DNA from: CAYWMQ01 sp964459635
Lineage (GTDB): Bacteria > Patescibacteriota > Minisyncoccia > Phycocordibacterales > UBA12088
Assembly (NCBI GenBank): GCA_964459635.1
Contig: CAYWMQ010000009.1
Span: 1 to 36,034, forward strand
Length of the DNA stretch: 36,034 nt
Reading direction: 5' to 3'
Part shown: positions 20,551 through 28,920 of the stretch, piece after piece
Numbering within the stretch: the stretch's first letter is position 1
How the letters are laid out: the number at the start of each line of letters is the position of its first letter
Notes under the pieces: generated by a model
Databases searched by the model: none
Seen by the model: only the letters and a program-made list of their open reading frames with translations
Told to the model about the DNA's origin: nothing
Program-made: the position numbers and the translations under genes

Positions 20551-22122
20551 TCACTTCTGCCTTTGAGACGAGAGCGCTTTCTGTTCTTTCGCCAGGGCTT
20601 GGTGTATGTGCCTGCGGGCAAGTGTTGTTTTAGCGTACTCAAGCCACTTCTTGCTCGGCTTGCTTGATGTTTTAGTCTCTATTTCCACTATGTCGCCGTT
20701 CTTTAGCATCGTATCGAGCGCGGCTATCTTGCCGTTCACCCGCGCACTTGCGGTGTGGTCGCCAATGTCGGAGTGTATGGCATACGCAAAATCGAGCGGG
20801 CTTGAGTCTATGGGAAGGTCCACCACATCCCCTTTTGGCGTAAACACGAACACCCTGTGGCTAAAGAAGTCGCTTTTGAGCTGCGATAGGTAATGCGCGT
20901 GTGAACTTCCTTGATCCTCCTCATCCGCCTCGTGCGCCTTCGCCAGGTCCTGCACCCACGACGGCGGGCGTCTGTTCGGCATCTCGGCAATAGCTTGCCG
21001 CGTCCTGAGCAGCGATGGTATCAGCTGGTGGTACCAGAGCTTGTTGCGCTTTTGCATACCGCGGTCGAAGCGTCCAAGCGCCTCCTTGTACGTGAGGTGC
21101 GACGCGATTCCAAACTGCGCTTCACGGTGCATCTCTTCCGTGCGTACCTGTATCTCAATAGGCCCCGCTTCTTGCGTCACGACGGTCGTGTGTATCGAAC
21201 GGTATCCGTTCGGCTTCTCAAAGGCGATGTAGTCTTTTATTTTTCCCGGTAGCGGCCGCCACAGAGAGTGCACCACGCCGAGTACGCGGTAGCAGTCGCC
21301 GATAGTGGGCACAATGACGCGTATGGCCAACATATCGTGAATGCGGTCGAGATCGTTGTCTTTACGTTTGAGCTTGCAGTACAGCGAGTAGAGCCCCTTC
21401 ACTCGGTGTTCGGTGCGAAAGCTGCGCACACCTTGCGCTGTGAGCTCCCGCTTCAGCGTGGCAGCCACCTTTGCCAGCTGCGGCACGCGCGTTTGCGTAT
21501 TTTCACGCATGATCTTGCTCATCTCCTCGTACGCCTCCGGGTTCACATACTTGAAGGCCAGGTCTTCAAGCTCATGCTTCAGCCGTCCCATGCCGAGCCT
21601 GTCCGCGAGCGGCGCATATATTTCGAGTGTCTCCGAAGCGATACGCTCCTGCTTTTCAGGGCGCACGTGCTCGAGCGTCTGCATGTTGTGCAGGCGGTCC
21701 ATGAGCTTGATCATGAGCACGCGTATGTCTTGGGATGTGGCAACGAAGAGCCGCCGCAAGCTTTCCACGTGCCTCTGCGCGCCTCGGTACTTGAGCGTAC
21801 CCAGCTTGGTCACGCCGTCCACCAAAAAGAGCACTTCGGCACCAAACTTGGCCTCAATGTCTTCACGGGTCACCCCCACATCCTCAATGCTGTCGTGGAG
21901 AAGGCCCGCCACTATGGTGCGTGGGCCCATGCCGAGCTCGGCGAGCGAGTATGCGGTGGCATAGACATGGTTGAAATACGGCTCGCCGGAGTTGCGCTCA
22001 TGCCCCTCATGGGCTTTTCGCGCGAACTCGAACGCTTCGCGCACGAGCGCAGCCTCTTCGGGTGTGGGGTGTTCTATGAGCGCCACAAGCTCATCAGCGT
22101 TTGCGGGGGGCGTTTTGGCCAT
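20551..22122 (-). CDS. RelA/SpoT-family (p)ppGpp synthetase/hydrolase
   Basis: 523 residues. Order: HD hydrolase domain (FNHVYATAYSLAELG, LLHDSIEDVGVT with H76-D77, DRLHNMQTLE), synthetase domain (RIHDMLAIRVIVPT, KDYIAFEKPNGYRSIHTTVV, IEIQVRTEEMHREAQFGIASH) and a TGS domain (VFVFTPKGDVVDLPIDSSPLDFAYAIHSDIG). The protein stops shortly after TGS, so the zinc-finger and ACT domains of full-length Rel (about 700-750 aa) are missing; ribosome- or amino-acid-dependent control may therefore differ. Both catalytic sites look complete, predicting a bifunctional stringent-response enzyme. TTGGCT-17-CATAAT stands six bases before the ATG, so the message is leaderless. Convergent with parB. Confidence 0.93.
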   Translation of the reverse strand: MAKTPPANADELVALIEHPTPEEAALVREAFEFARKAHEGHERNSGEPYFNHVYATAYSLAELGMGPRTIVAGLLHDSIEDVGVTREDIEAKFGAEVLFLVDGVTKLGTLKYRGAQRHVESLRRLFVATSQDIRVLMIKLMDRLHNMQTLEHVRPEKQERIASETLEIYAPLADRLGMGRLKHELEDLAFKYVNPEAYEEMSKIMRENTQTRVPQLAKVAATLKRELTAQGVRSFRTEHRVKGLYSLYCKLKRKDNDLDRIHDMLAIRVIVPTIGDCYRVLGVVHSLWRPLPGKIKDYIAFEKPNGYRSIHTTVVTQEAGPIEIQVRTEEMHREAQFGIASHLTYKEALGRFDRGMQKRNKLWYHQLIPSLLRTRQAIAEMPNRRPPSWVQDLAKAHEADEEDQGSSHAHYLSQLKSDFFSHRVFVFTPKGDVVDLPIDSSPLDFAYAIHSDIGDHTASARVNGKIAALDTMLKNGDIVEIETKTSSKPSKKWLEYAKTTLARRHIHQALAKEQKALSSQRQK

Positions 22123-22128
22123 AGGTTC

Positions 22129-22157
22129 ATTATGGGGGCAAGGGGCGCATAAGCCAA
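22129..22157 (-). promoter_or_regulatory. Promoter of the RelA/SpoT gene
   Basis: On the minus strand: TTGGCT (22157-22152), 17 bases, CATAAT (22134-22129), then six bases to the ATG at 22122. Confidence 0.7.
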
Positions 22158-22227
22158 GCGAGCGCGCGCCTCTTGTTCATCAGGCGTTCAGAAATGTGGA
22201 TAAGTTACGCTGCATTTTGGAGCGAGG

Positions 22228-22263
22228 TGGTGTAAAGTGGTAGGCAAGTGGGGCGAAGTGGGA
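22228..22263 (+). promoter_or_regulatory. MraZ operator (four TGGNN boxes)
   Basis: TGGTG (22228), TGGTA (22238), TGGGG (22249) and TGGGA (22259) stand in direct orientation with 5-, 6- and 5-base spacers. MraZ is known to bind TGGGN-type direct repeats in front of its own gene, and these lie 32-67 bases upstream of the mraZ ATG. Confidence 0.78.
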
Positions 22264-22294
22264 AAGACAGAAAACCCTTCGCGCCACTCCCGCT

Positions 22295-22729
22295 ATGCTC
22301 ATCGGCGAGTACCGTCACACCATCGATGAGAAGCGACGACTTGCGCTTCCTGTGAAGTTCCGCAAAGCGCTCGGCAAACGCATTGTCATCACGCGCGGCC
22401 TCGATCACTGTCTGTTCGTCTTTTCGGCGGCACAGTGGGGCGGCATCGTGGAAAAGCTCACCAAGCTCTCCATGGGCCAGGCTGACGCGCGCGCATTCGG
22501 CCGGTACCTTTTTTCCGGCGCTGCCGAGCTTGAAGTGGACTCGCTGGGACGCATCCTTGTTCCTTCCGAGCTCGCCTCTTCCATTGGCCTTTCGAGCAAA
22601 GCCGTGCTCATAGGCGTCAATGACAGGCTGGAGCTTTGGAACGAAACCGCATGGGACGAGTACAAGAAGGCGGTCGAAGGACAGGCGGACGCAGTAGCGG
22701 AAAAGCTTGGCGAGGTGGGAATACTCTGA
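22295..22729 (+). CDS. mraZ: Transcriptional regulator MraZ
   Basis: 144 residues with two AbrB-like SpoVT/MraZ repeats: MLIGEYRHTIDEKRRLALPV (the D-KGR-type start) and AAELEVDSLGRILVPSELAS (D-x-x-GR). MraZ forms rings and represses the division and cell-wall cluster from direct repeats upstream; four such boxes are present at 22228-22263. It is first in the mraZ-rsmH-ftsL-pbp-murF cluster and ends two bases before rsmH. Confidence 0.95.
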   Translation: MLIGEYRHTIDEKRRLALPVKFRKALGKRIVITRGLDHCLFVFSAAQWGGIVEKLTKLSMGQADARAFGRYLFSGAAELEVDSLGRILVPSELASSIGLSSKAVLIGVNDRLELWNETAWDEYKKAVEGQADAVAEKLGEVGIL

Positions 22730-22731
22730 CC

Positions 22732-23658
22732 ATGACCACTCCGCGCGAGCATGCACATCACCACACCACACACGCTGCGGTACTTTTACACGAAGCGATA
22801 GCACTTCTTGATATACAGGCCAACGATGTGGTCCTCGACTGCACCGTGGGCGGCGGCGGCCATGCACAAGCGATATGCGCGCTGCTCGGCCCTGCGGGGC
22901 GTTACATAGGCATTGATGCAGATCGTACGGCACTTGCACGCGTGGCACCTCTTTTTGAGGGAGACACGCGTGTCACGCTGGTGTGCGGCAACTACCGAGA
23001 CGCGGCGCAGCACTTGCAGAGCGCAGGCCTCATGCGCGCTGACAAGCTACTTGCAGATCTGGGCCTTTCTTCGGACCAGCTTGTCACGCCGGCGTTCGGC
23101 ATGCCCCGTGGCTTTAGCTTTGAGCGCGATGAGCCCCTTGCGATGACGCTTTCCGCCGACCCGGAGCAAAGCCTCGTTACCGCCCGCACGGTGATAAATG
23201 AGTGGAGTGAGGAAAGCCTCGCCGACATTATCTTTGGCTTTGGCGGCGAACGGCGAGCACGGCGCGTGGCACACGCCATAGTTGAGGCGCGTGAAAGAGA
23301 GCCGATAGAGACCTCCGGTGCGCTTGCGCGCGTTATACACGCCGCAATAGGAAAGGGCGGACGGCGTGACAGCGCCACGCGTACGTTCCAAGCGATACGA
23401 ATGGCGGTGAATGACGAGCTCGGCAGCCTTCAGTCACTTCTGGCGCACACGCCCGCGCTGCTTGGCCCGAACGGCCGCGCTGTGTTCATCAGTTTTCACA
23501 GCCTTGAAGATGGAGCGGTAAAGCGAGCTATGCGTGCATGGGCACAGGACGAGCTTGGTGTACCCCTAAGCAAAAAGCCCGTGACCCCGTCTCAAGAAGA
23601 ATGTGCGCACAACCCGCGTGCGCGCAGTGCCAAGCTTCGTGCATTTCTATTCACATAG
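22732..23658 (+). CDS. rsmH: 16S rRNA (cytosine-1402 N4) methyltransferase
   Basis: 308 residues (also called MraW). The His-rich start HHHTTHAAVLLHEAIALL resembles the usual H-PVLL-E motif. The SAM-binding strand is VVLDCTVGGGGHAQAI, then GIDADRTALA, then LADLGLSSDQL, and the catalytic region has RTFQAIRMAVNDELG and FISFHSLEDGAVKRAM. It methylates C1402 in the ribosomal P site. The ATG at 22732 lies two bases after mraZ and starts the conserved part; the ORF extends upstream into mraZ. The family is nearly always next to mraZ in the dcw cluster. Confidence 0.95.
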   Translation: MTTPREHAHHHTTHAAVLLHEAIALLDIQANDVVLDCTVGGGGHAQAICALLGPAGRYIGIDADRTALARVAPLFEGDTRVTLVCGNYRDAAQHLQSAGLMRADKLLADLGLSSDQLVTPAFGMPRGFSFERDEPLAMTLSADPEQSLVTARTVINEWSEESLADIIFGFGGERRARRVAHAIVEAREREPIETSGALARVIHAAIGKGGRRDSATRTFQAIRMAVNDELGSLQSLLAHTPALLGPNGRAVFISFHSLEDGAVKRAMRAWAQDELGVPLSKKPVTPSQEECAHNPRARSAKLRAFLFT

Positions 23659-23659
23659 C

Positions 23660-24007
23660 ATGCTCGCACACGCAGCACCTACCATGTATCAAACGATCAC
23701 CCAAGTATTCATACGTCGTGTACGCCTCCAGCGAGCGCTCTTTTGGGCACTGTTTGCCTATACGGCATTTCTCGCGGCTTTATATATGTACTTCATTATG
23801 AGTGCGGTGGTGCACGTGGTGCTCCGCCAGGAACTGGCCGGTGAGATACGGGACGTGCGCACGGAGATAGGCGAGCTTGATGCAGCGTACCTCGCCGCGC
23901 ATGAAGCTATCACCAGGGAGCGTGCAGACGAGCTTGGACTCACCGGTCTTCGCAGCGTATCCTATGTGCAAGTCTCGCCACCGACCGCACTCTCGTATGA
24001 GCGCTAG
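23660..24007 (+). CDS. FtsL-like division protein
   Basis: 115 residues: a short basic cytoplasmic part (QVFIRRVRLQR), one membrane span (ALFWALFAYTAFLAALYMYF) and an extracytoplasmic helix with heptad spacing (LRQELAGEIRDVRTEIGELDAAYLAAHEAI). Sequence similarity to FtsL is always low; the call rests on this topology and on its place between rsmH and the class B PBP, where ftsL sits in most bacteria. The ATG at 23660 begins one base after the rsmH stop; an ATG at 23684 is an alternative start. Confidence 0.7.
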   Translation: MLAHAAPTMYQTITQVFIRRVRLQRALFWALFAYTAFLAALYMYFIMSAVVHVVLRQELAGEIRDVRTEIGELDAAYLAAHEAITRERADELGLTGLRSVSYVQVSPPTALSYER

Positions 24008-24089
24008 CTAGGGGTTTGACGCTTGTGCTTGCCATGCAGCTTTTCCATTCAGCTTCTTCTGCTTTGACTGCGTACGTGCCGTTTCTAAC

Positions 24090-25823
24090 ATGCCGCGCCC
24101 TATGAGAGGGCTGGTGCTGCTCCGAATACGTCTGCTTGCGGGCGCGTTTATTTTGTTCGGGCTGCTCCTCACGGCACGCCTCTTTCATGTGGCTATCGCA
24201 CAGGGTGAGGCGTTCAGGCGCGAGGCGGATGGGCAGTACGTGCACACGACACGCGAGCTGTATGAGCGCGGCGCCATATACTTTACCGACAAGAACGGCA
24301 ACAAGGTAGCGGCAGCAAGCCAAAAGGGAGGATATGTGCTCGTGGTGGACCCGACCAAAGTGACCGATGCCGAAAAGCTGTACGCAACACTCAGCAAGCA
24401 CGTGGAGCTTCCGAAGGATGTTTTTTACATGCAGGTGCGCAAAGCGGACGACCCGTACGAGGAAGTCGCGCATGCGCTTTCAGAGGAGCAGGCTGAGGCG
24501 GTGCGCGCGCTTGGTCTGCGCGAGGTGCAGCTTTTCCGTGAACAGTGGCGGCACTACCCGGGCGGCGCGCTCGCGGCGCAGACACTGGGCTTTGTGGGCT
24601 TTGATGAGAGCGGCACTAAGCGAAGCGGGCGGTACGGTCTGGAACGATATTGGGACGATGTGCTTTCGCGCGAGGACTCAAACCTGTACGTGAACTTTTT
24701 TGCAGAACTTTTCGCGAATATTGAGGACGGCTCATTGCGTACACGGGGCGGCAGAGCGGGGGATGTGGTGACCAGCATCGACCCTTCCGTGCAGATGCAC
24801 CTCGAGAAAGTGCTTGGTGAGACGGAAACGCACTGGCGCTCGCGTGAGCTTGGGGGCATCATCATGAACCCCTCTACGGGTGAGGTATACGCTCTTGCCA
24901 ACCTTCCCACCTTCGACCCCAACGACTATCGGGCGGTCGGCGACCACAGCCGTTTTTCGAACGGTCTCGTGGAGGGTGTGCGAGAAATGGGCTCTATCAT
25001 TAAGCCTATCGCCATGGCTATAGGCCTCGACACCGGTGCGGTTTCGCGCTCCAGTACTTACGACGACACCGGCTCGGTGGTCATCGACAAGTACACCATC
25101 CGCAACTACGATGGTCGCGCACGTGGCGTAGTGTCCATGCAGGAAGTGCTCAACCAATCACTCAACGTGGGTATTGCGCACGTGACTCGGCAAATAGGCA
25201 ACAAGCGGTTCGCCGAGCGCATGCGTGCGTTTGGCATCGGCGAGGAGACCGGCATCGACCTTCCCAACGAGGCCCACGGCCTTATAGACAACCTTGACTC
25301 CCCGCGCGACGTTGAGTACGCGACGGCTTCGTTCGGGCAGGGTATTGCCATGACGCCCATTGAGACGGTGCGCGCGCTTGCCGCGCTCGGCAACGGCGGC
25401 TATCTGGTGACGCCACACATCGTGCGTGAACTTGAGTTTGAGACGGGGGAGCGGAGCGTGCTTTCTTTTGCCAACGACCGCGAGCGCGTACTCTCGGAAA
25501 AGGCATCCGAGGAGATCACACGCATGCTTGTGGAGGTGGTGGACTCCGCGCTACGCGGAGGTGCGGTCAAGAAGGAGCATTACTCGATAGCGGCTAAAAC
25601 GGGCACGGCGCAGATAGCGCAGAGCGGTGCGCGGGGGTACTACGAAGACAAGTACCTGCACAGCTTTTTCGGCTACTTCCCGGCGTACGAGCCCCGCTTC
25701 ATAGTGTTCTTGTACCACGTGGAGCCGCAGGGTGCGCAGTACGCGAGCGAAACGCTCACCGACCCGTTTATACGCATCGTAGATTATCTGATAAACTACT
25801 ACGCGATACCGCCGGACCGATAG
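24090..25823 (+). CDS. Class B penicillin-binding protein (FtsI/PBP2 type)
   Basis: 577 residues. An N-terminal membrane anchor (LRIRLLAGAFILFGLLLTARLF), the non-catalytic pedestal with RGAIYFTDKNGNKVAAAS and RHYPGGALAAQTLGFVG, and a transpeptidase domain with S302-I-I-K305 (catalytic SxxK), S357-L-N359 and K503-TG. It crosslinks septal or side-wall peptidoglycan with the partner SEDS polymerase. The RxxGxIYDRNG-type motif is slightly altered. Position in the dcw cluster favours FtsI. The TTT-rich spacer from 24008 shows no other gene. The 25824-25992 spacer downstream holds purine-rich inverted repeats and no gene. Confidence 0.93.
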   Translation: MPRPMRGLVLLRIRLLAGAFILFGLLLTARLFHVAIAQGEAFRREADGQYVHTTRELYERGAIYFTDKNGNKVAAASQKGGYVLVVDPTKVTDAEKLYATLSKHVELPKDVFYMQVRKADDPYEEVAHALSEEQAEAVRALGLREVQLFREQWRHYPGGALAAQTLGFVGFDESGTKRSGRYGLERYWDDVLSREDSNLYVNFFAELFANIEDGSLRTRGGRAGDVVTSIDPSVQMHLEKVLGETETHWRSRELGGIIMNPSTGEVYALANLPTFDPNDYRAVGDHSRFSNGLVEGVREMGSIIKPIAMAIGLDTGAVSRSSTYDDTGSVVIDKYTIRNYDGRARGVVSMQEVLNQSLNVGIAHVTRQIGNKRFAERMRAFGIGEETGIDLPNEAHGLIDNLDSPRDVEYATASFGQGIAMTPIETVRALAALGNGGYLVTPHIVRELEFETGERSVLSFANDRERVLSEKASEEITRMLVEVVDSALRGGAVKKEHYSIAAKTGTAQIAQSGARGYYEDKYLHSFFGYFPAYEPRFIVFLYHVEPQGAQYASETLTDPFIRIVDYLINYYAIPPDR

Positions 25824-25992
25824 CTTTGAAATACTAAAAACTGCAAAACGTGAAAACAGGAAAAAGCGACGCCCGACGAGCTTCTTGTATACTGCAACCT
25901 GAGCAACAGTTACAATATGTAGTAACATACGACCGGCGCTGGTGCCGTACTTTTAGCTTTCCAGTTTCCCAGTTTTCAAGTTTTGCGCTTGC

Positions 25993-27437
25993 ATGAAGTC
26001 CGTACTTAAAAACCTCATCGTCCTTCTCCTCACGCTAGAAGCGCGGGTGGTGCTCTGGCGCTACAANNNNNNNNNNNNNNNNNNNNNNNNNNNNNNNNNN
26101 NNNNNNNNNNNNNNNNNNNNNNNNNNNNNNNNNNNNNNNNNNNNNNNNNNNNNNNNNNNNNNNNNNACCTCATCGTCCTTCTCCTCACGCTAGAAGCGCG
26201 GGTGGTGCTCTGGCGCTACAAGCCCAAGATCGTTGCTGTCACGGGCAGTGTTGGCAAAACGAGCACGAAGGATGCGATATACACCGTACTTAAGAGTCGC
26301 GTGTCGGTGCGCAAGAGCGAAAAGAGCTTCAACAGTGAAGTGGGTGTCCCGCTTACCGTGCTCGGCCTACCGAATGCGTGGTCCAGTCCGCTCGGGTGGA
26401 TCGAAAACCTTTTCGACGGTTTGCTCATGTGCATCCTCGCACGACCGTACCCTGAATGGCTTGTGCTGGAGGTCGGCGCGGACAGGCCGGGCGATATCAA
26501 GCGCGTGGGCCGCTGGGTGCGCCCCGATATAGCCGTCATGACCCGCCTGCCCGATGTGCCCGTGCATGTCGAGTTTTTCGGGAGCACGGAGGCGGTCATA
26601 GAGGAAAAGCGTGAGTTGCGCCGTGCGCTCAAGGAAGGAGGCACGCTTATCGTCAACGCCGACGACCCTGTACTTCGCGAAGAGCCGGTCAGCGCCACAC
26701 AGCGCAGGCAGAGCTACGGCTTCAGTGAGGGCGCCGATATGCGGGGCTTTGACGCCGCGTACGCCTACACGGACGAAGCAGTGACCGGTGTATGTATGCG
26801 TGTGCGCTGGCAGGGCAAGGAAGAGCAAGTGACCCTCCTCGGCACGGTCGGGCGGCACCACCTCACCGCGCTCCTCGCCGCGCTTACGGTAGGTGCGGTG
26901 GAGGGGCTGCGCTTTGAGGCTATGGCGGATGCCTTGCGCACCCATGAGGGCCCGCCCGGGCGCATGAAGCTGCTTCAGGGTCTCTCGGGCAGCATCATCA
27001 TTGACGACACCTACAACGCTTCACCCGTCGCTGCGGCTGAAGCACTTGCCACGCTCTCGGGCATTCGCGTGAAGGGCAGGCGCATCGCCGTGCTCGGAGA
27101 CATGATGGAGCTCGGCGACAGGTCGGTGGAAGAGCATGCGAAAGTGGGGAAGCTTGTGGCGGGGTCAGCCGATGTGTTCGTGGCTGTGGGGGTGCGCATG
27201 CAGCGCGCGCTTGCCGCTGCGCACGAGACGGGCATGCCGGTCGAGCACACCCACACCGCACCCGACTCGGAGGCTGCGGGCTCCATGGTGCGTGAGCTCC
27301 TCAGAGCAGGTGATGTGGTGCTTTTCAAGGGATCCCAAAGCACCAGAATGGAGCGCGCGGTCGCGCAGGTATTAATGAACCCTTCTATTGACAGGTCTAA
27401 GCTCGTGAGGCAGGATGAAGAATGGAAGGCACGATAG
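25993..27437 (+). CDS. murF: Mur ligase family protein (MurF-like)
   Basis: 429 residues after removing the false gap. ATP loop VAVTGSVGKTSTKDAIY, LVLEVGADRPGDIKR, the VNADDPVLRE segment, GRHHLTALLAALTVG, and the C-terminal domain with IIDDTYNASPVAAAEAL, IAVLGDMMELG and VLFKGSQSTRMER, all of MurF type. MurF adds D-Ala-D-Ala to the UDP-MurNAc-tripeptide. The usual N-terminal UDP-MurNAc-binding domain is replaced by about 25 hydrophobic/basic residues (SVLKNLIVLLLTLEARVVLW), which may anchor it to the membrane; this short form is common in CPR proteins, in my recollection. Closes the mra cluster; mraY, murD and ftsW are not in the window. Confidence 0.88.
26012..26166. other. False assembly gap: 55-bp overlap plus 100 N
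   Basis: 26012-26066 is exactly repeated at 26167-26221. Removing 155 bases joins the murF start to its P-loop in one frame. Confidence 0.9.
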
Positions 27438-27467
27438 GCGTGCCTTAGCCATGAGTGAGGTCTTTCT

Positions 27468-27749
27468 ATGGCTACGAAGAGCCAGTGTGATGCGCGCATT
27501 CGTCAGTTTCAGTCTGCGTACGCTATGGCTGCTGAGTGCGAGCGTGAGCTATTGCGTGGCGTTCCCCCGCTTTCCCATTCAGAGCTTGCGTCGGATGACG
27601 CGTTCGGCCTACGCGACGGCACACCTTTCGGCACAGCCGATGCCGACCTAGCTCGAGAAGCCGAGGACTTGCTTCTCGTTGAATGGGGTGCGTTCCAGCA
27701 TCGCCCCGGCGAGGAATCGCCGTTCCGCTATTGCGACGGATACAACTAA
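27468..27749 (+). CDS. Hypothetical protein, 93 aa
   Basis: Not recognised. Acidic, soluble, with a helical N-terminal part (SQCDARIRQFQSAYAMAAECERELL) and an Asp/Glu-rich rest (GTADADLAREAEDLLLVEWG). No membrane span. GAGG lies about 9 bases before the ATG. Two hairpins follow: one covering the stop codon region (27733-27758) and a true terminator at 27767, which supports it as a real single-gene unit. Starts 30 bases after murF on the same strand and may be read through from it. Confidence 0.6.
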   Translation: MATKSQCDARIRQFQSAYAMAAECERELLRGVPPLSHSELASDDAFGLRDGTPFGTADADLAREAEDLLLVEWGAFQHRPGEESPFRYCDGYN

Positions 27750-27766
27750 CTCCGTCGCCACAGGAC

Positions 27767-27797
27767 GGCCGTGGTACTACCCACGGCCTTTCCTTTT
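27767..27797 (+). terminator. Terminator after the 93-aa gene
   Basis: An 8-bp GC-rich stem GGCCGTGG / CCACGGCC with loop TACTAC, followed by TTTCCTTTTT. Confidence 0.85.
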
Positions 27798-27909
27798 TGC
27801 TAAATATTCGGTATATTCTTGGGGGTGGGAAGGTTGAGTGCGTATGTTCGTGACGTTCCGTCGTCGTACCGCTCTAAACTCTAAACTCACCGCTCTAAAC
27901 TCGCACGAC

Positions 27910-27981
27910 GGCCCTATCGTCTAATGGTTAGGACATCGCCCTCTCACGGCGGTAATCCGGGTTCGAATCCCGGTAGGGTCA
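27910..27981 (+). tRNA. tRNA-Glu (anticodon CUC)
   Basis: The acceptor is GGCCCTA paired with TAGGGTC (one G-U), the discriminator is A, the anticodon stem is CGCC/GGCG with loop CTCTCAC giving CUC, and the T-arm is CCGGGTTCGAATCCCGG. A 17-bp-stem terminator follows directly. Confidence 0.93.
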
Positions 27982-27982
27982 C

Positions 27983-28021
27983 AAAAAGAAAACACTCCTC
28001 GCGCAGGAGTGTTTTCTTTTT
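27983..28021 (+). terminator. Terminator of tRNA-Glu
   Basis: A 17-bp perfect stem (27983-27999 with 28005-28021) around AAAACACTCCT, with loop CGCGC and a terminal T run. Symmetric, so also usable on the minus strand. Confidence 0.93.
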
Positions 28022-28365
28022 GTGATGCTGCCTCGGGCAGCGAACCCCGGGCTATCGCCGCGAGAGTGTGATGCCACTCTGGTGCGCTTCGCGCCCGCGA
28101 CCAATGTTTGTTAGCCGCAGGCGTTACAAACATGAAGTACTCTTTGTGGTGCCTTACAGGCGCAGTACACCTTGCGGACCTTTTGTGTCCCCTTCGACAA
28201 GCTCAGGGTCGCAAAACGTCTCGCAAGGTCTTGAAGAGTGGGTCCCTTCCCACTCTTCAACCTCTTCCACCTTCGCCAAAGGCTACGGCGGACAAGCACG
28301 CTTGCCCCGCGCCGTGCCCTCCCGTAGCTCTTTTAGCGGAGGAGGGAAGCTTCTAGCGAAGTAGA

Positions 28366-28382
28366 GGCGGTAATCCGGGTTC
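28366..28382 (+). repeat. 17-base fragment of tRNA-Glu
   Basis: GGCGGTAATCCGGGTTC is identical to 27948-27964, the 3' anticodon stem, variable loop and start of the T-arm of tRNA-Glu. Flanking sequence does not match. Confidence 0.8.
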
Positions 28383-28456
28383 TCAACGAACTGTGTAGCC
28401 TCGCCCCGAACTTTGCTATACTCATCAGTGAGTGAGGCCGGAGTAGGTTGAGCGTC

Positions 28457-28505
28457 TGATATTACAACACACATACAGCAAGAATATTGTCCCTGTCCCC
28501 AATTA
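28457..28505 (+). repeat. Solo copy of the transposase-associated end repeat
   Basis: TGATATTACAACA...CATA, then GAATATTGTCCCTGTCCCC (28482 onward), matches the right flank of the transposase gene (34961-35009) in the same orientation, including the part outside the 24-bp inverted end. Confidence 0.85.
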
Positions 28506-28856
28506 CCCCGACGCGCTTTTTTGCCCCCACGTGCCGTCGCGCCTCGGTCGCGTAGCGACCTTACGGAACGGGAAGTATCTTTTTGTGAAGAAATACTATC
28601 CTTTACTCGAACTTACTTCGAGAAAGACCGCTAGCGCGTCGCGCGCCTCCGTCGCTCCGTCCTCACTCCGTCGTTGCTAAGTGCGCCCTACGGGCACACA
28701 AGGCACCGCCTCCGTTCGTCCTCCGCTTCGCGCAAAACGTCCCCGTTCTTCGCTCGTTTTTCTGCCCCCACCCGTCGTCGTCGAATCCGTCGAAATGGAG
28801 AAGAACGGGGACGCATTAGTATCATTCTGATCATTTACTAATACGGCCTAATTACT

Positions 28857-28916
28857 GTATAGTATGGTCATAGATGGAGGGACAGTTACCTACTAACTAT
28901 AGTAGTAAAACTATAC
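28857..28916 (+). promoter_or_regulatory. Operator-like region upstream of the XRE regulator
   Basis: GTATAGT (28857-28863), ACTATAG (28896-28902) and ACTATAC (28910-28916) are variants of one half-site in both orientations. The middle one lies within a hairpin CTACTA-ACTA-TAGTAG (28890-28905). This is the usual setting for autoregulation by a small XRE repressor. The -10 cannot be placed with certainty. Confidence 0.5.
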
Positions 28917-28920
28917 GATT

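Larger units (their letters stand above)
28022..28820. other. Gene-free, palindrome-rich stretch between tRNA-Glu and the island
   Basis: No convincing ORF. Contents by position: a CCCTTCGACAAGCTCAGGG repeat (about 28191-28209); a 12-bp perfect hairpin (28231-28260); a 17-base fragment of tRNA-Glu (28366-28382); an orphan extended -10, TG-C-TATACT (28414-28422); a solo copy of the transposase end (28457-28505); a GGTCGC-gta-GCGACC hairpin near 28550; and 13-base inverted arms at 28738-28750 and 28801-28813. Base composition falls sharply after about 28815. Confidence 0.75.

Noticed and set aside
20551..22152. Long plus-strand frames opposite relA (e.g. 21268-22152)
   Set aside because: High-GC shadow frames of a clearly coding minus-strand gene.
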